Source: Astrocystis sublimbata | Lineage: Eukaryota; Ascomycota; Sordariomycetes; Xylariales; Xylariaceae | Length of the DNA stretch: 64,000 nucleotides | Direction: 5' to 3' | Assembly: GCA_022453515.1 (NCBI GenBank) | Contig: JAJNNY010000049.1 | Location: 62,001-126,000, forward strand | Shown here: piece after piece, positions 23,872 through 36,644 of the stretch | Numbering within the stretch: the first letter of the stretch is position 1 | Layout of the letters: each line of letters begins with the position of its first letter | Translations under genes and position numbers: made by a program | The notes under the pieces: model-generated | Told to the model about the DNA's origin: nothing | Seen by the model: the letters and a program-made list of their open reading frames with translations, nothing else | Database searches by the model: none

Positions 23872-26237
23872 CTAATCATGGATGTTCAGCTCAGTCGTCT
23901 TGCACCACCCCGCCCGATAATCATTGGTAGGGTTGTATATATAGAAGGTGTGTCCAACCGCCCAGTCGACAACACCTCCCCCGCCAGCGTCCGTGGTGAC
24001 ATAACAGAAGCCCATCTGCTTCATATTTGAAGGGTCGAATACCAGGACACGGCTTGTGCCGTCGCCGTTTGAGAATTTACGGAAGAGGGGCGATGCCTCG
24101 GACTTGGACGCAACTGCGCCGAAACCGAGCATCCCTGCAAGAGTTGTGTAAAGGAATCCAATGTTGGCGGTCAGATACTTGCCGGTGGTAGTCGAGTACA
24201 GGTAGCCGTCATCGGTCACAAGCCATCCCTCTTTCGGGTCGGGTGCGTAGTCGCTCTGGCAAATTCCCTGACTGCAGGACTTCAAGAACCCAGCTTCCTC
24301 TGAGATAGCGGGATTCGCCCACATGACGTTTGTCGGGCTAGGAGGCACGTACGTGGTGACTGTGGAAGTGACAGTGGTATAAGCAGTCCTAAGTCGGGCC
24401 GTTACCACGACTGTTTCCTGACCATCGGTCACCGTGCTAGTGGCAGTGATGCGTGCAGTGGATGTAACCGTTACTGGCGTCACCTGTGCCTGGAGAGAGC
24501 AAGCGGATGAGAGTACATCCGCTAATCAAAGCAGTTAGTGACTATGACTCTCGAATCACAAAAGTCGGAAGGGCTACTCACCATTAAACGTTTGCAAAAC
24601 CTCAGGGACGTCTGCCGGGACGGCACGGCGGTCCGGCGCGTAGGTGACGACCACCGCAGTAGCGGTGTTCAGGTAAGCGTTGGGGTTATCAACGGTGACG
24701 CGCACATACGTGGTGGCCGTGGATGTGATAGTCGTGGTTATCTTCAATGTTGATACTGTTGTAGCTGAGGGAACAGTCACGGGGACGACTTCAGTTGAAG
24801 TGACAACGGGGGTTGTGTAGCCCAATAAGGTGCTACAGTAAGGCTGCAGGGAAGGAGAAGCCGAGATGAGCGAGCTGGCACTAGCGACTGGGCAAGGAAT
24901 TCTGGGGGAGCCAGGGCTCGTCGCGTTTGAGTAAGTGAAGCTGTAAGCAACAGTGTAGTGATCACGACCTCGAGTTTGGCCACTGGTCGAAGCATACGAC
25001 ACGTCCCAGGACATGGAATACTTTTCGGGTGTTAGAAGTGTTTCTGTAAAACAATGCGAGTATCATCTTACCATAGAGCAGACCTGACCTTCCGGTAGGC
25101 CATTTTTAAGCAGTAGATATGTATTATAGAACTGGCAAGTTTGCGCGGGCCCCTTAGCGGGTGGGTGCGCAAGGTTGTACTCTGACTGGGTGGAACAAGC
25201 TACAGCACAAAGTGCAGGGTCAAAGGGACCAGTTGTGAACATTTTTGACCCCATATAGGTATCAAATCCGCCGCAGTCTAAGGGAGCATTGATCTGTGCT
25301 GGGCCCAATGCTGTCGGTGCTGCGTATCCGTTGGGGCGGGGAGCGGTAAGACTGTCGTAAGCGTTGGAGCCAGCGATAACGATGTCAAAACCAAAGTAGC
25401 GGAAGCCAGTGTTCTTGGCATTGTCAACTGAAGTAGGACCACCCCAGAAAACACACTTGATCAAGGTGGTGCTTTGGGGATTTGGGCAAGCATCGCCGGG
25501 TTGCTGAAGCAGGTTACAGTCAGTGGTCTGTTGTTACAAACTTCAAGTCAACTTACGATAGCCGGGTCGCGCTCGAAGTAAATGTTGAATGAGCGGCATC
25601 CGTTGATTTTTGTGCACTTGCTGGCGCAGGTTTGCGTATTGTATTCGTCCAGTAGCGTGAAACCCATATAACCATAGGCGTTGCTTGAGGCGTTGAGATT
25701 GCGGTAGTTCAAAGCGAATCCGGTAGGGGTCGCAGCAGACTCCGCAGCATTCTTGAAGGCCGGATAAGACAGGAACGCGGCGGCAGTATCAACGTCGGGC
25801 ACAGGGCCTTTTCCGAGCGTCTGAGGTTGGCAAGCACGCTTGACCAGGTCTCTCTTATCATTAGATGTGACTGGGTTTACATCTTGTGGAAGAGGGTCAG
25901 AGATGATGTCTGCTACAACAGCAGCAACAGCAGTCTGTGAGTTGTATGCCACTATTGTCGCATCATCAGCGCCATAAGGCACCGTGACTGTTGGAGGCGG
26001 GTCGGCCGAATCGACTACGAAATAACGATTTAGTAACAGCCAAATGCAACGAAGGCCCAGCGTTGGCCAGTAAAAGTCTCACAGACTCAGCTCGAATGAG
26101 AGATGACGTCTAGTCATTGACCATTCAGTTGCATTGATGATAAAAGAGAACTTCCGGAAAAACTTACTAACATCCCATGGAAAGTCTTGCGCGGCGCAAA
26201 GCGCAATAAATGCGCTGAAGGCCAGGGAGTACTTCAT
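23872..26237 (-). CDS. Large secreted Cys-rich protein with Thr-rich linkers (apple/PAN-like pattern)
   Basis: Five introns are modelled. Exons are 26237-26168, 26014-25557, 25503-25072, 25020-24582 and 24521-23872, and phase is kept throughout, giving 682 residues. A signal peptide (MKYSLAFSAFIALCAAQ) starts the protein. A VKRAC site near residue 80 looks like a Kex2 cleavage site. Two Cys-containing blocks follow: one reads CASKCTKINGCRSFNIYFER, continuing to IKCVFWGG, and the other has CAVACSTQSEYN with TCQFYNTYLL. Both are typical of the uncharacterised secreted apple/PAN-like proteins of Ascomycota. Two Val/Thr-rich linkers (VTVTSTARITATSTV and similar) separate them from a C-terminal ~160-residue domain containing CSQGICQSDY. 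The extracellular location is firm; binding partner and role are unknown. The first intron (153 bp) is long and could hide a small exon. Confidence 0.82.
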
Positions 26238-29200
26238 CGTGGGATTTGCCCAAGTCGCGCAGTGACAGAGGTGTTGGCGATGCCACAACTCCTGTATAAG
26301 TGACCTGGAGTGAGTGAAGTGAGCAGACTTCTAATCATGCAAAAGGCCGACTACCCAACAGTGTTATGCACATGAGCAGGGAAAGCTGAAGTATACCGTC
26401 AGTCGGTGGGCTAGGAACGGACTTGAGCAAGGTCAACTTGCAAGTCTTGGTCCGCAGACTCCCATGCCTGCCCTCAAAGCTAGGAAAGCTGAGATCCTGC
26501 AACGGTCTCAATCTATTGCCTCCTAAAATGTTGGCGTTGATCCAGAGGAGTCTGGGGTTCTTAGCATCAGATTAAATCTAAGTTGATTCGGGAATAGTGA
26601 GCGACAACCTGGTCATTTAGCTTGTTACCGACGCTTCGGTAAGCTCCAACATCGCGCGAGTGGAACATGTCCACCGATCGTGGACTGCGTCAGCCTTTTC
26701 AGTGATGTGACCCAGTCAATTCTTGGCTTTGAGCCGCAACTATTTGATCGTTTTCGCCAAAAACTTTTCAGCAATTCTCTAAACGTTGTTTAAAATACTA
26801 GCACGCGCAACGTGCACATTAGTTGACTATTTCAGCATTTGCGATCGCGAATGAAGTCAGCCACGGGACTCGGCACCGTGCCAGCCTTACATGCGGCCTG
26901 ATTCAGTTAGCAGGTAACTAGACTCAAGCTGATCCTCCAAGGTTAGAGTGGGAAACCCGGAGACTGTGACCCAGCAAATTTCCACTCTAGAAACGTGCGT
27001 ACATATCTAGGTAACTTGGTGACAAACAGTCGGTAAGTAGTATATGCATACTAGATCTCTAGGCTATACATAGTAACCGCATAAGTTCATTCTCACATGA
27101 TTCGTCAGTCGAAAATCAGTGGGACGGTTGAAAGTCACATCATAATACGGCCATCAAACCCACGAATGATTGCCCTTAGACAAACGATACTCTACTTTGG
27201 GTCAGTGTTATGCTTAAATCAGGGAGCGCAAATAGCGACCGGAGGCATCTTATTAGATGGTTCTTTTTACATACACTCTCAATCCGGTCGGCGCATGCCG
27301 AAGTACTACTCATATGCTCGTGCTAAACACCACGTGAAGGGAAGAATAAGTCCGGAGCTCCAGGCGGGTCGGCAACTTCCATAGCGGCGCGCCGATCCCG
27401 CCCACACCTACTAACGTTAGTGCAAACTAGGTAGATACCCGCAAAGTTTTCGGTCCCGATCTTGAGCTACTCTTATCCCACGCTAATTGGTACTCATAGA
27501 TAAGATTCTCACAACTTCACTGTCGGCGTTCTCACTGCACGCCATGAGCAGCGCCCGTTTATGAGCGAAAAATTTTGGAAACCGCTTCATTTGCCCCTGG
27601 AAAAGACACAAGCCATGATAAGGAAGGCAAGCAGAAGAGTTGAGACTCATCGATCATCAGTGTTAAAGGCGATGATGGCCATTACCATTATCGCCAAGTA
27701 TCAACGAATTGAGCCAGCTCGGGAATGCCTGGTGAGCTGGAAATGGTCTGGAGCATATCATCGCCCAAGCATTACCGCTTGAAGATGGCTTGGCTCACCT
27801 GATCCATTCTAGGTAAGTTGTGGCATGATTGGGTGAGGGCATTGGGCAGTGACACGAAGGATGTAATTGAGAACATTATTCGGGCACTCGAATCTAGTGG
27901 CATAGATCCTAGTGCCTTTTTTCAAAGAGCGAAAACTGGACTAGGCTAGTTTGCCCGTTGAGGCTGAAGTAAAGCGGTCTCGTATTGTCTAGTGCCGGCC
28001 GCTTAACGTACTTTCAGCGCGATGAGGCGTTCTAGGCCATCTGGAACTTGCCGACGAGGCCGATACTTCGTAGCGGCTCAAATTAGCTCTTTCGGCTAAA
28101 AGTACTGTTGAAGTTATTGAAAGAATGTCGAGCAATTGTGCGGATTCGTAAATTGTGCGCCGCTAGGAATTAACCTCTTATCTGTTTATTACTCGCAACT
28201 AAGCACCTACCTTCGCAAAGCATCGTATACTGAGATCTCAAACCAAATAGCTTGGGCAATAAAGGGCAGATGAGGTATAATGGTTGTGATCACAACATAA
28301 CATACAAAGGTCAACGAAAGTCCAGGGATTCAAAGGCACCTTTATAGTCCGAGATCACTTCTCAATAACTCTCAGGTGGCAAACATACATTTGGCCTGAT
28401 AGCTAGCTCTGCGCTAATCGTTGCCTGCATCTTCCAGACCCCCAATCAACCATGGTCGGCAACGTTCTTGAAATTTTTCTAATCCGTTGTTGAGTCGCCT
28501 GTCAAAATCTGTTCCTAGCGGCCCGAATGTCTCAGTTCCAATCGCACAACATTATTTCAGGAAGTGGCTTTTGTTACCGCAGACTGCGTAAATGCGGGTG
28601 GCTTTTGTTTTGGGGGCAAAGAGATTCATGTCCCGTAAGATAGTATTCATGAATATTTCATCAAGCTTAGAGGGTTGTCTTGACAAGCTCTAGTTAAACC
28701 CAGTCCTTAACTTATATACGTTATTTGTATGTCGCGTCGCCTTGGGTTTATTATGATCTGATCTGGAGGCTATGTCACGTACTAAAGCTGACCTCACGAG
28801 TCACAGTATTAGACGACTCATTTGCTCGTTCTGCCAACTGTGAGCTCTATATAGCATTGCCGTAATAGTTCCAACGAGTAATTGTCCACTACCTGTCTTA
28901 TAGCAACGAGTGAGATGATTAAGTGACTGTGACGCTTATTGCTGTCCTGAAATCAATCAGTGTCACTTGAAAATGCAACTGCAACTCTCGTGGCGGCTTA
29001 CTTGTGAAAGGGGCTAAAAGGAAACTACATGATTGGCGAAGGGAAATCATTGAGATGTGTATTTTGACGTGAAAGGTGTGTTGTAACGAGTGTTCGGTGA
29101 CAGACGAACTCAAACAGCAAATAAAGTGATGTGGTAGGCAATATTTAGTTATGACTAGGTACCAGACAGACACTAGGTCCATGTGTTCAGTATTGATGTT

Positions 29201-32200
29201 GTAGAGAAGGATCGTTCACCATATAATTTCAATACTTGGTGATAAGTCACAAGATGTCCTCGATGGTGATGATGACCAGTGCTATATTCAACACTGTGAT
29301 GAGGGAAGATCACATATCCAAAGACACAGCGATGCACACAGAATGACATGCAAACTTCCACGATGACTTGTAGAAAGATGAAGCATTTTGAGGATTTTCA
29401 GATAGCCGATGGCTTTCGGTTTCTGACACGCTCCTTGGAGCGACACGTTGAAGCTCTTTTCGGGGCCAAGGCGGGTGACCTTATTGGTTCTGATGCATCA
29501 GCCGGCATGCCTTGTCGTCTATCATCTCCGTCAACCTTCGCCCTTATTTGTCAGTGCGAAAACTCAATTACGTTCCACTTGCTCTGAGGGGAGCGTCTAT
29601 CTATCTCGGCATATCGCCGTTCTCAAGACTCAAGAGTCGGGCTTTGCGCAAGGCTCCACCATGTTCCGGGTCATCTGAGACAGATTCATCGACGCTAGGT
29701 AGGTACGTAAGCGAATGTCAATATCTGTTTGTGAGGTAGGGATTCATTGAGTTCGCAAGATGCATGGCTCCCTTTTTGGATCAAGAAGGACAAAAAGCTC
29801 CATGGTGATTCCCTTGCCGCCCAAGTCGTCACGAGATACAATGGTGCCCTACAACCCAGCCCACTTAGCGGGACTACACACTTCAGAGATAGGCCCTGCA
29901 TGTGCCATATCTCATCCCATCTCGACCAATAAATATGATTCTGCTTTGCTTCAAATTTGGTTCGGGTCTCCATATAATGGTAACTTGAAGGCTACCCAAT
30001 GACTTTATTCCCAATTGGTTGCAGCGCAGCAGCTTTCCCTTTCTCCGAAGACAGCGTTGGCTGTGCTACCCGATTCACCATGCTAACGCACAATCGCGGT
30101 GAACACAAATACCCGCGGGCGGTGTGTACTTCTGATTACCTAGTTAGGGCTGCTATGAAGTGTTCATGACACCCAGGTTGCGACATCGCTTAGGGCGGTA
30201 TGGGGTATGACTGCAGTTGCCCAAGGACGCTGTACCCACTTGCAGATCAATGACACTGAACCGGGTGTGTATACGATTAGAGATCTGTCCTGCAGCTCTA
30301 TTGCCAAATGAAGGTTGCCTATGGATAAGCATTGCCGCCACTTAGAGTCGTTGATCCTGGGCAGCCATACTTGGCAAGGACACTTCCTTACAAATGAAGA
30401 GATTGGTCAGCGGCACTCTGGCATCTGGGCAGGCTGCTGTAGATGCGTTGGAAGCCGCAAGCTCCCTCTCTAGTAACGACATATATGTGTAATATTAAGT
30501 ATTACCATAGTAGCGGTAAACCTCCAGCTTCAGGGGAAAACACCAGAGAAAAACACATTGTCGACTATGCAACACGGAGATGAGTAACTTTTCCATGAGT
30601 TTCCACCGACCTACCAAAGTCCCAGGTCAATACATACCATGCTAACATGAACAGAATCCCGAGCTCGCCGAGTGCTGCTCAGAGCCGTGCTTATGCCGAG
30701 TCTTGTTTGCATTGCGAAGGATTCAAAGCCCAGATGAGCGGGAGCGGACCAGGTCACAAAAGGGGATAGCGGCCGTTACAGAAAGCGGGCCGCTGAGCCA
30801 CATCTTGGGTCTCCCCGGCCCCCTTGCCCAGCCCCTGTCCAGCCACGTTCTCTCCAGACACGATCTTGGAAGCCCCCTTGATCAGCTACACGGGTGAGGC
30901 GCACAGCGTCTGCACAGCTTTTGCCAGCCGGCCATGGGTATCTCTCGGGCCGCAGCAGCCCTCGGGAGGGCCCCCAACCTCTCCACTCAAACCTGCTCTT
31001 TGGTGCTCATCCTTCCCTGCCCGTCTTTCCCTGCTCCAATCATCCCTATTGCGTAAGGATGCGGTCTAAGAAGCAACCAAACAGCGGCGCAAAAGCAACC
31101 CCCAAAATACCTACCCCGCGAGGGGCTGTCCGATGACCTGGTCCTGGTCAGGGGACAATCACTACTACACGCGCCACCGGCCCTGACGTAGGTTCATATC
31201 TCTGTTCTTATGTTTACTTGCTATGTGGAGGTCGTAATTCCGCGGTGTCTCCGTGAGCAGACGCAAGAACGGGGCAGACGACGGGGCAGAGGGATGGGGC
31301 CGGACCCTGAATAGAGAGTGCCTGTCACACATCATGTGAAGCCTCCCTCGTTCAGTCTACAGTCACGCACACATCTCCTCCGCACGCCAGGTTGTCAGGC
31401 CAGCTTGATGAACTGGTCTGATTTGGTTTGAACTGGTCCTGCCTGGGTAGAACTGGGCTTGTTGCATCAGGGCTGACGACTCGGAGTGGTGGGAACAGTG
31501 AAGACAGAAACCTGGACACCCTGCCCTGGTACAAGCCTGGCGGATACTTACGCATTTGGCTTTGGCTGCAGCACAAGCTGGGTCCCGGTGCTAGGTCTTG
31601 CCCTGAGCAGACCCCGAGACCTACGTAACTGTGCTTCTGTTGGACGAACAAGAGCAGCTGGACCCGGCACTGCTCTGCCGCAGGGCAAGCTGCAGGAGTG
31701 ATAGGTAGATCAGCATGGATTAGCACCGCAACAGGCTAAGGACACGCTCCGATTAGAGAAAATCCCATCCTCATCTCAGCATTGCGTGGGAACGCCGAGA
31801 CCCCCAAACCTCCAATCAGGGTCTTTTGCTCGCCCGCCTTGGCAGATCCGTCGTAGATGCCTCCTAAATCGCTCTGGCTTTTGTTTTCGTGTTTCCTCTT
31901 CCGGCTGACACATGCAAATGACTCCCATCTCTCGCTCCGTACGCGTTGCTGACCGTATTTTCACACCCACGGGCGTAGAGGGACATGCTGCGCCACGCGA
32001 TATAGTAGGTAGCTACCGCTTACGCCGCGCTCTATGTCGTGACGTCAATTGGGCAACAGGGTCGTGTTGATCCCCTTTGAAACAATATCCAATCTCCGCC
32101 CTTTTCAGTCCTACTATGTAGTATGTACACCATGCGCCTCGGCGGCACACTAGACCCCTCAGTGCCCTCACTCTCATTACAGTAGTTATATAACCAAGTC

Positions 32201-32401
32201 GCGTCTCGCGCGTCTAGACTTCCTGTCGCTGCCCGCTTCTTCCCCTCCTGTTGCCCTTGTATTTAGGTGCTGCCTCTCCCTCCAGCTTGATCAACATCAT
32301 CATCATCATCCAACTTCCCCTCACTCGCACTCCCACTCCCAACATATCGAGTAACACAGAAACACTTCAGTGGACTTGTAGTCGTCACAAACAACATCAC
32401 A
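26238..32401. other. Gene-poor 6-kb stretch
   Basis: No complete gene is recognised. Short frames occur on both strands throughout. One stretch at ~27690-27950 (plus) has two protein-like runs in adjacent frames (IIAQALPLEDGLAHLIHS, then KLWHDWVRALGSDTKDVIEN) ending at a TAG, and may be a gene relic. The last ~200 bp before 32402 are pyrimidine-rich with a TATATAA-like box near 32187 and an ATC repeat near 32296. They are the likely promoter and 5' leader of the J-domain gene. Confidence 0.4.
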
Positions 32402-33045
32402 ATGCCCGCCATCATCAATGAGAACGCAGACCACCACTATGCCACCCTCAAGCTCAAGAGGGGAGCTTCCAATGAAGAGCTCCATGCTGCCTACCGTCGG
32501 CTTGCGCTCATGCACCACCCCGACAAGAACAAGGGGAACGAGGAGTATGCGACTGCCAAGTTCCAAGAGGTATGTGGTTCTTATGCCTTCCAGCTGGTAA
32601 AGCATGACATGAACAAACTTGCTAACATAGCTACCTATAGGTCCAAAGGGCATTCGAGGCACTGAAAGAGTCAGAGGGGCAGGTGACAGCAAGCACGCCC
32701 AGTGCTGCTCAGTACGAGCCCACACCAGAACCTACACCTACACACAGCACCGAATACCGCCAACGAGAAACACCTTCATGGTTTGACACAAATTGGGGCC
32801 CGAACTTCGACAACAGGGGGTGGAACGATGACAACGATAAGGACTGGTTTGACGAGAGAGGATGGAGATCGCGCGGATCCGCCTTTGCGTCACAGCATCC
32901 CGTATCACAACACCCCCCATTCGGCGTCTTTGGCCGATTCTTCACCCAATTACCACCTATGGCTCCACTCGAGTCCAGAGTTGAGCGCAACCGACGCAGC
33001 AGCAACTGGCGCGAGACCAGAAGAACCTTCCGACTATTCGCTTAA
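32402..33045 (+). CDS. J-domain (DnaJ-like) co-chaperone
   Basis: Two exons, 32402-32569 and 32641-33045, with a 71-bp phase-0 intron, encode 190 residues. The J domain occupies about residues 10-70: HHYATLKLKRGASNEELHAA, the LALMHHPDKNKG segment with the essential HPD (39-41), and after the intron VQRAFEALKESE. J domains stimulate the ATPase of Hsp70. The remainder is a low-complexity, Pro/Thr- then Trp/Asp/Arg-rich tail without zinc finger or Gly/Phe region, so it is a class C protein. No signal peptide or membrane segment is seen. The client is unknown. Confidence 0.9.
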
Positions 33046-36000
33046 AGCCAACGATTTTTTTCTTTTTCTTTGCTTTTTGATTTCAAGAGGAGTTGTCGGG
33101 TGACCGGACTGAATGCATAGAAGCGCGGGCAGGCAGGGTTGAGCGATTGTTTTGGACATTTCACGTTTCATGCAAACCCCGTTTTGGGTGTACTAATATG
33201 GGCAACAAAGGCAGCATAGCAGCGATTTTTGGATATCTTTTGATTTTTACTGTAGGATATTGTCGAAAAGGGAATCCGGGCATGACGCCACGGGACACAG
33301 GAGAACAGCACGCGCCACCATTCGGCTGCGCAAGCACTAAACACCAAACACCAACTTATCACACCATCATTGTTGCTGAGCAACGACATTTTCCTTACAC
33401 ACAAATACTCTACATCATCTACACAACATCTACAGATCGACCTTTTTCTTTGCCATACTATACTATACTACTATAGCTACTACTACAGAAGATTGAATCT
33501 TCGAGGACAATTCCATACAATTACCTCCGAACGCAATGCGCCCGAACAGTACTTGGTGACAAAGCAGCGGTGAACCAATCCAATGAGTCAGGGCTGGCTG
33601 GCTGGCTGGCATAGTCGGAGCGCCAAGTCACTTGCGCCCCTCCCAGTTGGAGTGCGGTGAGGATGGTGCATTGAGACCCTGCATAACCCCCAAGATTTGA
33701 TCTGTATGCGGCCTACCTGGCAACCTGACGCAGAGCAGAACCTGTGATCAAGACAGCTCTGCAACAAGCATACGTAATGACTGCGCGTGCTGCTTACCGT
33801 TGTCGCAGAGCAGAGACGATGGAGTACATGGCATATGCGACTGAGTGTCTCCACGAGGGGTGACCCCTATACCGCTCCTACGACTATACTTCTTGGGGGG
33901 CGGCATGCTTCCTTCATGTGACGCAGTTGTTGTGGCTACCTCCCCAGAGGTACCTAGGTACCTCCCGACTGTTTGGCGCTGTCAGATGTGACAGTTCATG
34001 CGTAAAGTGGCTTGTGGCATGGCAACCATCAGCCACTGCCTAGCAACGCGCTTGTTTACCCCTGGTGCGCGGCAACGGATTACCATCGACCGTTGGATAC
34101 AGTGCTTATTACGCGCCCGCGCACATGAAAATTCTCGGAAGTTTCCCGCCCCCTTCTCGAAATAGATTGTTATGACCTAACAAGCCCATATAACATATAC
34201 GATGCTATATTCCATTTCCCATCCTTTCCTAGTCCGGCATGAGTTGAAACAAGCATCCGGGGTGTAAACCCCAGGATACCAGGCCCTCCCAACCCCTCAA
34301 TTGCGCCTATTTCTCCCAATCCGTCATGACCTACAGGTCCCGACAATGCGAATCGCCGGGATTTGAATGAATGGGTGATTTTCACCACGGTCCGGGATGC
34401 TGCTCCCAAGCAACGTCCATATCCCTAGCATACGGCACAGCAACGGTGCTAGTCTTTTTCTGGTAGGCTTCCGGAAAAATGACTAACGGCCAAGATGGTC
34501 TTCCAGAGCAAGGGCGCCCCGGGCGCCTAAGATGAAGATTCTTACACACCCCTAACGTAAGCAGTGCAGAGCGGTGCGGCTTGCATGGATTCGATGGACA
34601 CGTCTAGACCGAATTACATAAGTAAGTCAATGGGAAAGAATCTGATTATGGAGTAAGAGCCATCCATCCTACCTGCCATCTAAGATTGCTCATGCGCATG
34701 ACATGCAAGATCGTGTATGTATGCGTATGCCAGACTGCCACCAGCAAGCCCCAGATTCACCTTGAACCGTGGGCCATGAGGCCGCGAACACGTCACATTG
34801 AAAGCTGCTTGCATCCAAAGCCCTGGGAACGTCGGAGCTTCCCTAGAGGCATATGGCAGCCCAATAAGCATATGTGGTGGTGGTGGTCTTGGACTTTTGC
34901 TCATGTGACCCCTTCTGCTACCAGGAAGGTGTGTGCAACTAACCCATCGTCCGCCTCGAGAATGTACGATGAATAACACTCGTGTTAAGCCGAAAAGTGC
35001 AGGCATTTGCGCCGCTACGGCATTGTTAGTCAGTCACGTTGGTGCCCTCGGGACCTTAGGGCTGGCTCGGCTCCATGATCTGAGAGTGGAACAAGCCGCC
35101 GGGCTTGAATTGTTGGTTTTGCTGGCTTGAGTTAGTTTCATCATTCTACTTCCTGTGCCGCACACTCGCAATCAATCCAGCCATCTATCCGCGATGGTCG
35201 AATTTCCTACCTACATATGCATCGCTCATGGCTTACGGATTCGTGAAGGATCGTCAGCACGGCTTTGTCGTCTCCGTCATTTCCATTTCCATCTCGGAAC
35301 GCATATACTTATCTATCTCCAGGAACTGCTGCCCTCCAACGTGGAACACGCACGGGTGAGGAGGCTATCTCGAGACGGGCCAGAATAGCAAGGAGGTAGG
35401 TAGGTAAGCGCGGATGGCGATGATACAGAATAATCAAGCCGGAAGACTTCGTCCACACGTGCGCGATATCTACCCCAACGCCGTATTTGAAATCATAATA
35501 TTCCAACTGGAGAATCCCGTGCATAGCGAAGGATCGTAGTGAGTGTCGTCACGCTTACAGTAGAAGCCGAGTATTCCTTGGTTGCCTTACGGCCCAGGGC
35601 GGACCAAGCAATTGAACATCAGCAACCAGCTTTCGGGAGCATCATTTGTAAGAAAACGATAGCCTCGGGTCTCCTCCTCGGGCCAACGGCGAAAACTTAT
35701 CTGTCATATGGAGGCACGGTTACTAATGTGAACCATGTATGGAATATCATGATAGCGCGGCGCTGATAAGCCCAATTGCCGAATATCATCGATGCGCTAA
35801 ATAGCAGCCGGATCGAGTAATTGCTGAATAAGAATCAGGTCTCAGATCTCAGAATGGGTATGAAGCCTAGTGAGTTGTAAACCATGAAACTGAAAGTTGA
35901 GTTGGGCAGCCTTCCTCGCAATCACTTGGCATCGTGAGGTCAGACGCACCCGGCTTCACTCACGCAAAACAACTGCTTGTTATCTTTGCTTCATTGACAC

Positions 36001-36644
36001 ATCCAGTCAATTCGTCGTCGTCAAAATTCGGTGCTTACTACCCTATCTGAGACTACAAGCTCTAGCAGTCCTCAGCACCATCCCCTGCCGATCTTTCTTC
36101 CGTCTTTTAGACGGCTAGGCTGACTCATCCTGAGCCCCTCATCACACACGGACTGCAATGCGCTACTATTTTATGCTCGTCGCCCGAGTGCAACTAGGTT
36201 GGTAGGTATAAGGGAAACTGGTAATTAGATGTCTGATATTACGGGAGAGGGCGGGTTGAGGAAACACTGTCGGAGACTGTCACCGCCTGAGCTCTACGGA
36301 CAGATCAGTAACCCAAAATATCGATCATATGGGCTGAACAAGAAATTCGTCCTGATGACTCTATTGGTATCTATGTAAGTGAATGGTTGGTGTCTAGAAA
36401 GTGAGAGAACTTCGTCATGGCGCCCACTATCCATGGTTTGCCGGCATGGTTCACCGTCCCTTTGACGATGCATGTTTCAATTCGATTAAACAAACGCTTC
36501 GATAAAACATACGCTTCGTCTCGGCTTTTCTCCAGTTGACCAATGCAGCTCCTGTATTCTCATGCCTACAATTGATAAAAAGTGCGTCGAAGTCGAATAG
36601 GTCGTCTACCTCCTCCTTACTGTAGGTAGTTCGTTGTCAAGACC
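33046..36644. other. Intergenic, nothing firmly recognised
   Basis: Short frames only. A CT-rich, promoter-like stretch at about 33360-33530 ends in an ATG at 33535 that opens only a seven-codon frame, so no gene is assigned there. A perfect 18-bp palindrome lies at 33947-33964. Confidence 0.4.
33947..33964. repeat. Perfect 18-bp palindrome containing TACCTAGGTA
   Basis: The 18 bases are identical to their reverse complement; the 10-bp core also occurs at 1334-1343. Near matches (TACCTAGG or its parts) recur in other intergenic stretches of the window and not inside the coding exons examined. Function is unknown. Confidence 0.8.

Noticed and set aside
30703..31726. Several 60-124-codon frames on both strands
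   Set aside because: Overlapping, low-complexity and mutually contradictory; no splice-consistent gene emerged.
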